Source: Paracoccaceae bacterium (lineage in GTDB: Bacteria; Pseudomonadota; Alphaproteobacteria; Rhodobacterales; Rhodobacteraceae). From it: a DNA stretch of 64,000 bases. Both the position numbers and the translations under genes were made by a program. The notes beneath the pieces are model-generated. The model was not told the DNA's origin and did not search any database. It was given only the letters and a program-made list of their open reading frames with translations. Position 1 is the first letter of the stretch; each line of letters opens with the position of its first letter. The stretch spans positions 248,001 to 312,000 of the forward strand of contig JACVZW010000030.1 in the NCBI GenBank assembly GCA_014654775.1. The letters run 5' to 3'. This document shows, piece after piece, positions 55,774-63,010 of the stretch.

Positions 55774-56347
55774 AACACCCCTCCACCGCCTGCCAGCAGG
55801 CCTGAAACTCGCCCTGCTCTGCGCCGCAACCGTCGCCCTCTTTCGGATCGACAGCGCCGCAATCCTGGCAGCCACCGCCGTCGCCCTTGGCACCCTTCAC
55901 CTCGCCCTCGGCCGCCCAATCGCCGCTGCAGCCCTGCGCCAGCTGCGCCCCCTCTGGCCCTTCATGGCGCTCCTCGCCCTCTGGCACGGCTGGACCGGAG
56001 AGCTCACGCAGGGCGTCGCGATTGCCCTGCGCCTCGTCACAGCCGTCGCCTGCGCCAACCTCGTGACCATGACGACGCGGCTCACTGACATGCTCGCCGT
56101 CCTTGATCGCCTCGTCGCGCCCCTCACCCGTCTGGGCCTGCCCACCCGCCGGATGACGCTGGCCGTCGCGCTGGCCATCCGCTTCATCCCTGTCCTGTCG
56201 GACCGCATCGACGCCATCCGCACCGCCTGGTCTGCCCGCTCTCCCCGTCCCCCCGGCTGGCGCATCCTCATTCCTGCGGCACTTGCCGCCCTAGACGAGG
56301 CAGAGCACGTTGCCGAAGCCTTGCGCGCCCGGGGCGGAGCAGGCTAA
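55748..56347 (+). CDS. bioN: Biotin ECF transporter transmembrane T component
   Basis: A 199-residue membrane protein of the CbiQ/BioN family, coupling the ATPase to BioY. Four to five helices are visible, and the ECF T-component coupling region appears as LDRLVAPLTRLGLPTRRMT and EHVAEALRARGGAG near the C-terminus (Ala-Arg-Gly type). It overlaps bioM by 26 nt and is followed by bioY after 28 nt, giving the bioMNY order known from Rhodobacter. Confidence 0.9.
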   Translation: MLTLTSPVETPLHRLPAGLKLALLCAATVALFRIDSAAILAATAVALGTLHLALGRPIAAAALRQLRPLWPFMALLALWHGWTGELTQGVAIALRLVTAVACANLVTMTTRLTDMLAVLDRLVAPLTRLGLPTRRMTLAVALAIRFIPVLSDRIDAIRTAWSARSPRPPGWRILIPAALAALDEAEHVAEALRARGGAG

Positions 56348-56375
56348 AGCCCATCGGCCCAGATAGGAGACCCCG

Positions 56376-56918
56376 ATGGAACGCAGCCTGTCCCACATCG
56401 CCCTCTTCGCCGCGCTGATCGCGGTGCTGGGCTTCGTACCCCAGATCATGCTGCCCTTCGGCGTGCCGATCACCGCTCAGTCGCTTGGCGTCATGCTCTG
56501 CGGGACCGTGCTTGGAGCCAGACGTGGGGCCTTGGCAGTGCTGCTCTTCCTTTCCCTCGTGGCGCTCGGCCTACCACTTCTGTCGGGCGGGCGCGGGGGA
56601 CTCGGCGTCTTCGCCTCGCCGACCGTGGGGTTCCTGATCGGCTTCCCCATCGCAGCCTTTGTGGCGGGTCTGGTGACCGAGAAGCTGCGGCTCGCCATCC
56701 TGCCCGCCGCCGGGATCGGGGCCTTCCTCGGCGGGGTCGTCGCGCTCTATGCCTTTGGTATTCCGGGTCTGGCGCTCATGCTCGACAAAACGTTGACCGA
56801 AGCTGCGCTGATGGTGGTGGCCTTCCTGCCAGGTGACCTGATCAAGGTCGTCCTCGCCGCGCTGATCACCCAAGGCATCGCCCGCATGCGCCCGGACGCG
56901 CTGCTTTCGCGCGGCTGA
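56376..56918 (+). CDS. bioY: Biotin ECF transporter substrate-binding S component
   Basis: A 180-residue BioY, the biotin-binding membrane component. The N-terminal PFGVPITAQSLGVMLCGTVLGARRGA and the central GGRGGLGVFASPTVGFLIGFP segment (shown partly) are family hallmarks. About six helices. With bioMN it forms a complete high-affinity biotin importer. Biotin is needed by PccA in this window. A palindromic repeat (56925-56952) lies 6 nt after the stop, between convergent genes. Confidence 0.95.
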   Translation: MERSLSHIALFAALIAVLGFVPQIMLPFGVPITAQSLGVMLCGTVLGARRGALAVLLFLSLVALGLPLLSGGRGGLGVFASPTVGFLIGFPIAAFVAGLVTEKLRLAILPAAGIGAFLGGVVALYAFGIPGLALMLDKTLTEAALMVVAFLPGDLIKVVLAALITQGIARMRPDALLSRG

Positions 56919-56924
56919 TCCCCG

Positions 56925-56952
56925 GTAGGATGGGCAATCCTGCCCATCCTAC
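56925..56952. repeat. GTAGGATGGGC palindromic repeat, copy 2
   Basis: GTAGGATGGGCA, centre ATCC, TGCCCATCCTAC: 12-bp arms. It lies between convergent bioY and the thiolase gene, and the thiolase stop codon (56949-56951) is inside it. It probably serves as a bidirectional 3' hairpin. Confidence 0.85.
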
Positions 56953-58025
56953 GCATCAAGAACCAGTGCCGCCCCAATCCCGCCTGCCGAGGCGATGGCC
57001 GCCACGCCCGCCCCTTGGCGCAGATCATGGAACAATCGCACCGCCAACACCGCGCCCGAGGCCCCGATCGGATGTCCCCGCGCCAGTGCCCCGCCTTTCA
57101 TGTTCACCCTGGCCGGATCTAGCCCAGCCCCATCGACACAGGCGATGGCCTGCACCGCATAGGCCTCCATCACCTCCGCCACAGCAAGATCACCGGGCCG
57201 CAGGCCACAGGCTGCCAGTGCCTCGCCAATCGCTGCCACAGGGGCCAAACCCGGCTCCCACGGCACGCCGCCACGCGTGACACCGCCCACGATCCGGCAG
57301 ACCCGTGGCGCCCGCGCCGCCACTCTTTCCGACACGACCAGAACAAAAGCCGCCCCATCCGCAGCCACCGCCGTGTTGGCTGCCGTTACTGCCCCCGCCA
57401 GAACAGGGGCCCGCGCTGCCACTGCCATCGTCAGGTCGCGTGCGAAGACGTCCTTCGCCAGCCCCCCCAGCGGCACGATCTCGCCCGCCAGATCAGAGGC
57501 AAGCGCCTTATGGTGGCTTTCAACCGCCCAGCGATCAGCTCGGTCCCGCGATATCCCCAACCTCTTGCCCAGCGCATCCGCTGCCACACCCATGTCCGGG
57601 TCACGTTCCGGCCAAGGGGTGAAGGGCGCCTGCACATAAGGCGCCTCCGCCCCCGGCATCAGCCGCTCTGGCGCCTGCGAATAGCTTTCCACACCCCCCG
57701 CGACGACCACATCCGCCAAACCCGCCACGACCATGGCCCGCGCCAGCAGCAGCGCATCAAGGCCCCCTGCGCATTGCCGGTCCAGCGTCAGACCCGCCAC
57801 ACGCTCCGGCAGCCCGGCCACCAGCGCCACCCTTCGCGCTGGATTGCCCCCGGGTCCGATGGCGTTCGACAGGATAACCTCATCCACATCCTCCGGCGTA
57901 AGGCCAGCATCCGCGAGCAGCGCCGCCACCACAGGTGCCCCGAGCCCTTCAACCGACAGCGCGCGAAAGGCCCCGCCGCGCGGGACGACCGCTGTTCGCC
58001 GCCCACCGATGATAAAGGCGTTCAT
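56949..58025 (-). CDS. Thiolase-like protein with altered active site
   Basis: A 358-residue thiolase-fold protein, shorter than the usual ~390. The nucleophilic Cys is present (LDRQCAGGLDALLLAR) and the His motif is good (GGALARGHPIGASGA). However, the second catalytic Cys region reads IASAGGIGAAL where thiolases have CIGGGMG-like sequence, and NEAF is EAYA with Met in place of Asn. It may therefore condense or bind acyl-CoA in a non-standard way. It follows a compact acyl-CoA ligase on the same strand (85-nt gap) and faces bioMNY. Role unknown; a link to biotin or pimelate metabolism is speculative. Confidence 0.78.
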   Translation of the reverse strand: MNAFIIGGRRTAVVPRGGAFRALSVEGLGAPVVAALLADAGLTPEDVDEVILSNAIGPGGNPARRVALVAGLPERVAGLTLDRQCAGGLDALLLARAMVVAGLADVVVAGGVESYSQAPERLMPGAEAPYVQAPFTPWPERDPDMGVAADALGKRLGISRDRADRWAVESHHKALASDLAGEIVPLGGLAKDVFARDLTMAVAARAPVLAGAVTAANTAVAADGAAFVLVVSERVAARAPRVCRIVGGVTRGGVPWEPGLAPVAAIGEALAACGLRPGDLAVAEVMEAYAVQAIACVDGAGLDPARVNMKGGALARGHPIGASGAVLAVRLFHDLRQGAGVAAIASAGGIGAALVLDA

Positions 58026-58110
58026 GCTGCTGCCCCCGAAAGACGCCTTGCCCCCTCATCTTGGCCCCAAAAGCCAAGGACCTGCGCCACCCGCGCCAAG
58101 GTCCGGCCCC

Positions 58111-59352
58111 TCACAGTCCCGCCTCCGCCGCGATCCGCGTCAGATCAGCCTTGCCCGAGGGAAGTTCCGGCCAGTCCTTGCGCCAGATCACCGCCCGCGG
58201 TGCCTTCAGCGCGCCGAAGCGTGCCCGCGCTGCGCGCAGGATCTGTGCCTCCTGTGCAGGATCGCCCTGCATGACCGCCACCAGCACATGCCCCCGCATC
58301 AGATCGGCGCGCGGCAGCACTGCCACCCGCCGGACGCCCGGCAGACCGGCGAGGAAAAGCTCGATCTCTTCGGGGAAGACATTCTGGTCGGCCACCGTCA
58401 CCATCCGCCCCGCCCGCCCGGCGAGATAGAGTTCTCCCCGCTCCAACCATCCCATCTCGCCGACCGAGAGCCAGCCCCCCCGCCGCAGGCTACCCAGTCC
58501 CTGCCCGCCGGCATAGCGATCGCAGAGATACGGTGACCGTACCCAGACTTCGCCCAAGGCCGCTGGTGGCAGCACCGTGCCATCCGCCGCGCGGATCTCA
58601 AGCCGCACACCCGGATAGGGCCGCCCCACGCTGCCCGGCGCCGAAGAGGCATCGGCAAGCGTGATGAAACTTGCCTCTGCCGCGCCGTAGAATTCCCGCA
58701 GTTCCGCCCCCGGCGCGACAGAGGCCAGCGCCGCGCGCAAGAGATCATCCAGCTTCGATCCCCCCACCAGCACCAGCCGCAGATCGGGCAACCCGGCACC
58801 GCCCGCCTCCAGCATCAGCCGCAACTGGGCCGGTGTGGCATAAAGCACCTCCACCCCCAGTGCCCGCAACGCAGCCCCCTGCGCATCGGGGCGCATCCCG
58901 GCCAGCAGATGCACCTCCGCCCCTAGACAGGCCCCTTCCAACGCGCCGTAGAGCGACAGCGAATGTACCATCCGACCCGGCACCGCGATCCGCACCCCCG
59001 GCCCGATCCCGAACAGTCGCTGGTTGACCAAGAAACTTGCCCACCAGCTGCGTTGGCTGCGACGGATGCGGCGGGGCTGCCCGGTGGAACCGGAGGTGAG
59101 GGTTTCGAAAACCGGCCGCGATCCGGGGCGGTTGCCTGCGTCGGGCGCGGGCAGATCGGGCGCGCCGATCCGGAAGGGCAGGCCTGCCGCGCCTCGGGAA
59201 AGGGCAAGGGTCAGCGCCGCCGCGCAGGGTTGATCCGGGATCACGGCCGGCGCTGGCCCCGCCAGAGGCCACGCCTCTACGCCATCCGGCCCGAACACCC
59301 GCACCGAGGGGTGCGGACGAAACCGATCCGGGATCGCCGCCGCCCGTGTCAT
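58111..59352 (-). CDS. Compact AMP-binding acyl-CoA ligase
   Basis: A 413-residue AMP-forming ligase, clearly shorter than the usual 500-560. The adenylation loop LTSGSTGQPRRI appears already near residue 88, so much of the N-terminal domain is missing or reduced. FYGAAEASF stands for the usual YGxTE, and the C-terminal Lys motif is ELPSGKADLTRIA. It should activate a carboxylate, but the acceptor (CoA or carrier protein) is uncertain. It is between the aldolase (7 nt) and the thiolase-like gene on the minus strand. Proximity to bioMNY suggests, but does not prove, a biotin-related acyl chain. Confidence 0.78.
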   Translation of the reverse strand: MTRAAAIPDRFRPHPSVRVFGPDGVEAWPLAGPAPAVIPDQPCAAALTLALSRGAAGLPFRIGAPDLPAPDAGNRPGSRPVFETLTSGSTGQPRRIRRSQRSWWASFLVNQRLFGIGPGVRIAVPGRMVHSLSLYGALEGACLGAEVHLLAGMRPDAQGAALRALGVEVLYATPAQLRLMLEAGGAGLPDLRLVLVGGSKLDDLLRAALASVAPGAELREFYGAAEASFITLADASSAPGSVGRPYPGVRLEIRAADGTVLPPAALGEVWVRSPYLCDRYAGGQGLGSLRRGGWLSVGEMGWLERGELYLAGRAGRMVTVADQNVFPEEIELFLAGLPGVRRVAVLPRADLMRGHVLVAVMQGDPAQEAQILRAARARFGALKAPRAVIWRKDWPELPSGKADLTRIAAEAGL

Positions 59353-59358
59353 GCACCC

Positions 59359-60126
59359 CTACTCCGGGCGGAACCGCGCAGAAAGCCCGCGCGCAGCCCC
59401 CACCAGAAGGGCGATGTCCATCCCCACAGCGGTGAAGGTCGTGCCCCAATCCATGCAGCGCCGCGCGAAATCCGGATCCAGCGTCAGGATGCCCGCGGGC
59501 TTTCCTGCTGCTCGGATCGCCCGGATGCCCCGCTCGATCGCGGCCACCACATCGGGATGCGCGCTGTTGCCCGGATGACCCATGCTCGCCGCAAGATCGG
59601 CTGGCCCAATGAACAGGCCATCTACCCCATCCACGGCCGCTATCTCCGGGATGCGGTCCAGCGCCTCGGCGGTCTCCACTTGCAGGATAAGGCACAGCTC
59701 CTCTTCTGCCCGCGTCGCGTAGCCCGCCACCTGCCCGAAAAGCGTGGCCCGCGTCATCCCAGCCACGCCACGGATGCCGCGCGGCGCATAGCGGATCGAC
59801 GCCACTGCAGCCCGTGCCTCTTCCGCGTTCTGGATATAGGGCAGGATCAGCGTCTGCGCCCCGAGGTCAAGCACCCGCTTAATCAGCACCGGGTCATTCG
59901 CCGCAGGACGCACCACCGCATGGCTGCGATAGGGCGCCATCGCCTGCATCATGGCCAAAGTGTCCGGAATGTCGGTCACCGCATGTTCGGTGTCGATCAC
60001 CACCCAGTCGAAACCGCAGGTCGCCAGAATTTCCGCAGCCAGCGGCCCGGGGATGGAATTCCACAACCCGATCTGCTGCCGCCCCTCGCGCAGCGCTTTC
60101 TTGAACCGGTTCTGCGGCAGCATCAT
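59359..60126 (-). CDS. HpcH/HpaI-family aldolase
   Basis: A 255-residue class II pyruvate-type aldolase (HpcH/HpaI, TIM barrel). The active-site features are [14 protein letters not shown], a central [17 protein letters not shown] with metal-binding Glu, and [12 protein letters not shown]. It cleaves or forms 2-keto-4-hydroxy acids with pyruvate or a close analogue; the real substrate is unknown. Its ATG overlaps the aroQ stop by four bases, so it is translationally coupled to aroQ. Confidence 0.9.
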   Translation of the reverse strand: MMLPQNRFKKALREGRQQIGLWNSIPGPLAAEILATCGFDWVVIDTEHAVTDIPDTLAMMQAMAPYRSHAVVRPAANDPVLIKRVLDLGAQTLILPYIQNAEEARAAVASIRYAPRGIRGVAGMTRATLFGQVAGYATRAEEELCLILQVETAEALDRIPEIAAVDGVDGLFIGPADLAASMGHPGNSAHPDVVAAIERGIRAIRAAGKPAGILTLDPDFARRCMDWGTTFTAVGMDIALLVGAARGLSARFRPE

Positions 60127-60563
60127 CGCGCCACCAGCGTCTTCATCCGTCGCAGCGCCAGAAGATAGCCCTCCGTCCCGCAGCCCGCGATCACGCCCTC
60201 GGCGCGCAGGCTGACATAGGAATGGTGGCGGAAGGCCTCACGCTTGTGGATGTTCGAAATGTGCACCTCGATCACCGGCCCCTCGAAGGCATTCAGCGCA
60301 TCAAGGATGGCGATGGAGGTGTGGGTATAGGCGCCCGGATTGATCACGATCCCCGCCCCGGCCCCGCGCGCCTCGTGGATCCAGTCCACCAACTGACCCT
60401 CATGGTTGGACTGCTGAAAGCGGATCGCAAGGCCCAGATCCTCCGCCAGCGCGCCACAGGCTTCGGCCACGTCCTCAAGCGTCTCGCGCCCGTAGATTTC
60501 GGGTTGGCGCAGACCCAGAAGGTTCAGATTCGGGCCATTCAGGATGAAGATGGGCTTTGCCAC
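60123..60563 (-). CDS. aroQ: 3-dehydroquinate dehydratase, type II
   Basis: A 146-residue type II dehydroquinase of the shikimate pathway. Motifs are [20 protein letters not shown] (Tyr of the lid), [26 protein letters not shown] and [14 protein letters not shown]. The start is GTG at 60563, preceded by GAGGA nine nt upstream; longer ATG starts would extend into a region with no family similarity. It leads the aroQ-aldolase-ligase-thiolase series. aroQ is often next to accB/accC in proteobacteria, which is not the case here. Confidence 0.94.
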   Translation of the reverse strand: MAKPIFILNGPNLNLLGLRQPEIYGRETLEDVAEACGALAEDLGLAIRFQQSNHEGQLVDWIHEARGAGAGIVINPGAYTHTSIAILDALNAFEGPVIEVHISNIHKREAFRHHSYVSLRAEGVIAGCGTEGYLLALRRMKTLVAR

Positions 60564-60688
60564 GGCTTGCGGTCCTCGGATCACTGTCGCGGGCGAGGTT
60601 AGTCCTCCCTCGCCGCTGCCGCAACCGCACCTATGGCCGGGCGGCACCCGAAAACCCCCAACTCCAGACGATTTCCCCTCTCCCGGCC

Positions 60689-60776
60689 AAAAACGGGCAC
60701 CCGGTCCTTCAGGCGATCCGCCCAACATCCCACGGGAGCCGTGCAGGATGGCAGTCCAGATCAGGACCGGGTGCCC
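60689..60776 (-). terminator. Structured metF 3' terminator / candidate small RNA
   Basis: Perfect 14-bp arms (60695-60708 and 60763-60776, GGGCACCCGGTCCT and complement) enclose two further hairpins: GGCG-ATC-CGCC at 60712-60722 and CATCC/GGATG with an inner CACGG-GAG-CCGTG at 60726-60750. The result is a three-way junction of 82 nt. On the minus strand the outer stem is followed by G then TTTTT (60693-60689), as in an intrinsic terminator. It starts 41 nt after the metF stop. The size and nested structure exceed a simple terminator, so a 3'-UTR-derived small RNA is possible. Confidence 0.65.
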
Positions 60777-60816
60777 AGTCAGCCACTCCTCTGGGGACAG
60801 AGAAGTCCCGTAAAAC

Positions 60817-61683
60817 TCAGGCCACTTTCTCCAGCGCGACCTCGGGCGTGATACCCAGCGCGCGCACGACGGCCTGCGTCAGATGCGGGCGATTCAGCGT
60901 GTAGAAATGCAGATCTTCCGCACCGCCCTCGATCAACCTCGCGCACATTGTGGTGCAATGGGTCAGCGCCAGCAGATCTTCACGCCCGTCGCGCGCCGCG
61001 ACGCGGAAAGCTTCGTCCAGCGCGCCGGGCACCTGCGCCCCACAGCGGGCGGCGAATTTCTTCGCCCCGTCCCAGCTGATGATCGGCAACACACCGGGAA
61101 TGATCGGCACATTGATCCCGGCCTTCACGCAGGCATCGCGAAAGCGGAAGAAGGTGTCGACGTTGAAGAAGAACTGCGTGATGGCACTGGATGCGCCCGC
61201 ATCCACCTTGCGCTTCAGATGCTCCACATCCGCACCGCTATGCCCCGCATCCGGATGCGGCTCCGGATAGGCGCCGACACGGATCTTGAACTTGCCAGTT
61301 TTGGCCAACGCCGCGACCAGCTCCACCGACGAGGCGAACCCTGCCGGATGCGCAGTGAACCGCTCCGCCCCTTTCGGCGCATCGCCCCGCAATGCCACGA
61401 TCTCGGTCACGCCCGCCGCCGCATAGGCTTCGGCAATCTCCAGCGTCTCGGCCTTGGTCGCATCCACGCAGGTCAGATGGGCCGCGACGTTCAATCCGTA
61501 ATTCCGCCCGATCGCCCCCACCGCCTCATGTGTCAGCTTCCGGGTCGTGCCGCCCGCCCCATAGGTGACTGACACGAAAGAGGGTTTCAGCGGCGCCAGC
61601 ATCTGCACCGTTTCCCACAGCCGAAAGGACGCATCGAGCGTCTGCGGGGGGAAGAATTCGAAACTGATGCGCGGCGTGGACAT
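60817..61683 (-). CDS. metF: Methylenetetrahydrofolate reductase
   Basis: A 288-residue MetF, reducing 5,10-methylene-THF to 5-methyl-THF for methionine synthesis. N-terminal [10 protein letters not shown], then [32 protein letters not shown], and the flavin-site segment [14 protein letters not shown] identify it. GGAGAG is before the ATG at 61683. It is divergent from a MetR-like LysR gene, the usual regulatory arrangement, with a 96-nt shared region containing an ATTCAT/ATGAAT inverted repeat. Confidence 0.95.
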   Translation of the reverse strand: MSTPRISFEFFPPQTLDASFRLWETVQMLAPLKPSFVSVTYGAGGTTRKLTHEAVGAIGRNYGLNVAAHLTCVDATKAETLEIAEAYAAAGVTEIVALRGDAPKGAERFTAHPAGFASSVELVAALAKTGKFKIRVGAYPEPHPDAGHSGADVEHLKRKVDAGASSAITQFFFNVDTFFRFRDACVKAGINVPIIPGVLPIISWDGAKKFAARCGAQVPGALDEAFRVAARDGREDLLALTHCTTMCARLIEGGAEDLHFYTLNRPHLTQAVVRALGITPEVALEKVA

Positions 61684-61737
61684 GGGCAACTCTCCATTCT
61701 GATGCCCTCTTGTCCCATATCGACTCATGTGAGACAA

Positions 61738-61765
61738 ATTCATAATACTCATCATCAACATGAAT
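61738..61765. promoter_or_regulatory. Candidate MetR site between metF and LysR gene
   Basis: ATTCAT (61738-61743) and ATGAAT (61760-61765) are inverted with 16 nt between, in the AT-rich divergent promoter. LysR proteins bind such interrupted dyads. The arms resemble the TGAA/TTCA words of MetR boxes, but the spacing is longer. Confidence 0.45.
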
Positions 61766-61779
61766 ATGGCGCATCATAA

Positions 61780-62685
61780 ATGCATCTCGAATTCCGCCAT
61801 CTCCGCACCATCCGCGCCATCCATCAGGCCGGCGGCCTTGCCCGCGCGGCCGATATTCTCAACATGACGCAATCCGCCCTGTCCCATCAGGTGAAGGGGC
61901 TTGAGGATCAGGCGGGGATCGAACTTTTCGTCCGTCGTTCCAAACCCATGCGCCTTTCGGCAGCGGGGCTTCGCATGCTGAAACTCGCAGAACGCATCCT
62001 GCCCGAGATTGACGCGCTGGAAGAAGAATTTCGCGCCCTGAAGTCCGGCAAGACGGGGCGGCTGCACATCGCCATCGAATGTCATGCCTGTTTCGACTGG
62101 CTTTTTCCCGTGCTGGAACAGTTCCGCCACGCCTGGCCCGAGGTGGACGTGGACATCCGCGCGGGCCTCGCCTTCGACGCCATCCCCGCCCTGTTGCGCG
62201 AGGAAGTGGACCTCGTCATCTCCTCCGATCCCGTCCGCCTCGATGGCGTGGTCTATAACCCGCTCTTCGACTACCACCCCACCTTCGTGGCCTCCAAGGA
62301 CCACCCGCTCGCCCAAAAAGACTGGATCGGGGCCGAAGATTTCCGTGATGAAATCCTCATCACCTACCCCGTCGCCCGCGACAAGCTCGACATCTTCACC
62401 GAACTCCTGACCCCGGCCCGGATCGAACCGCGCGGGCAACGCCCGGTCGAACTGACCGCCGTCATCCTGATGCTGGTCGGGTCCAATCGCGGTGTGGCGG
62501 TCCTGCCCGACTGGGTGCTCCGCGACGTGCGCAGCCATGCCGATTACATCACCCGACCGCTGGGACCTAAGACGATCACCCGCCGCCTCTATGCCGCCAC
62601 GCGGGAAGAAGACGCCGCCAAACCCTTCATGGCGCATTTCCTGCGCTTGGGCCGGACCGAACCGGTCAAGCTGCAGCGCCAGTAG
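61780..62685 (+). CDS. metR: LysR-family regulator, MetR-like
   Basis: A 301-residue LysR regulator. The N-terminal winged helix is RAADILNMTQSALSHQVKGLED (residues about 22-43). The effector domain contains ECHACFDWLFPVLEQFRHAWPEVD in part, as in MetR, whose co-inducer is homocysteine. Divergent placement from metF supports the assignment. The ribosome site is weak at the ATG at 61780. A GGCCGGG hairpin follows the stop directly. Confidence 0.85.
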   Translation: MHLEFRHLRTIRAIHQAGGLARAADILNMTQSALSHQVKGLEDQAGIELFVRRSKPMRLSAAGLRMLKLAERILPEIDALEEEFRALKSGKTGRLHIAIECHACFDWLFPVLEQFRHAWPEVDVDIRAGLAFDAIPALLREEVDLVISSDPVRLDGVVYNPLFDYHPTFVASKDHPLAQKDWIGAEDFRDEILITYPVARDKLDIFTELLTPARIEPRGQRPVELTAVILMLVGSNRGVAVLPDWVLRDVRSHADYITRPLGPKTITRRLYAATREEDAAKPFMAHFLRLGRTEPVKLQRQ

Positions 62686-62703
62686 GGCCGGGTTTACCCG
62701 GCC
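62686..62703 (+). terminator. Hairpin after metR
   Basis: GGCCGGG, loop TTTA, CCCGGCC, beginning at the base after the stop codon, followed by TTCG. Probably a weak terminator reinforced by the palindromic repeat 17 nt further on. Confidence 0.55.
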
Positions 62704-62720
62704 TTCGTGACGCGCTTTCC

Positions 62721-62750
62721 CGTAGGATGGGCAATACTGCCCATCCTACG
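62721..62750. repeat. GTAGGATGGGC palindromic repeat, copy 3
   Basis: CGTAGGATGGGCA, centre ATAC, TGCCCATCCTACG: 13-bp perfect arms. It lies between the convergent metR and DUF6525 genes. Compared with copy 2 it differs only at the centre and the outermost base. Confidence 0.87.
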
Positions 62751-62761
62751 CGACAAGCCGC

Positions 62762-63010
62762 TTATCCAGACCACGCCGCCACCCGTTCCCGCGCCAGCGT
62801 CGCTGCCTCCACTTCTGCCAACCTCCGCAGCGCGCCCGCCACGCCTGACCGCTTCACCTCCCGCTCCCAAACCCGCAGCGCGCTTTCCGCCGACCACGGC
62901 AGCGCGGCCTCCTTCAGCCACAGCCGCAGCGGCGCGGGCAGTGCGTCATGCGCCCGCATCGGGCAGCCCTGCCGCCAGCGCGCCCGAGGCGACCGCAGGT
63001 TCCCGTTCAT
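62762..63010 (-). CDS. DUF6525-like small protein
   Basis: An 82-residue basic, Trp- and Arg-rich protein. The core MRAHDALPAPLRLWLKEAALPWS with RVWEREVKRSG after it matches a small family I associate with DUF6525 of Rhodobacterales; function unknown. Its ATG at 63010 overlaps the CobW-family stop by four bases (ATGA), so it is translationally coupled to that gene. Longer in-frame starts upstream would lie inside the CobW gene and are rejected. Confidence 0.72.
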   Translation of the reverse strand: MNGNLRSPRARWRQGCPMRAHDALPAPLRLWLKEAALPWSAESALRVWEREVKRSGVAGALRRLAEVEAATLARERVAAWSG

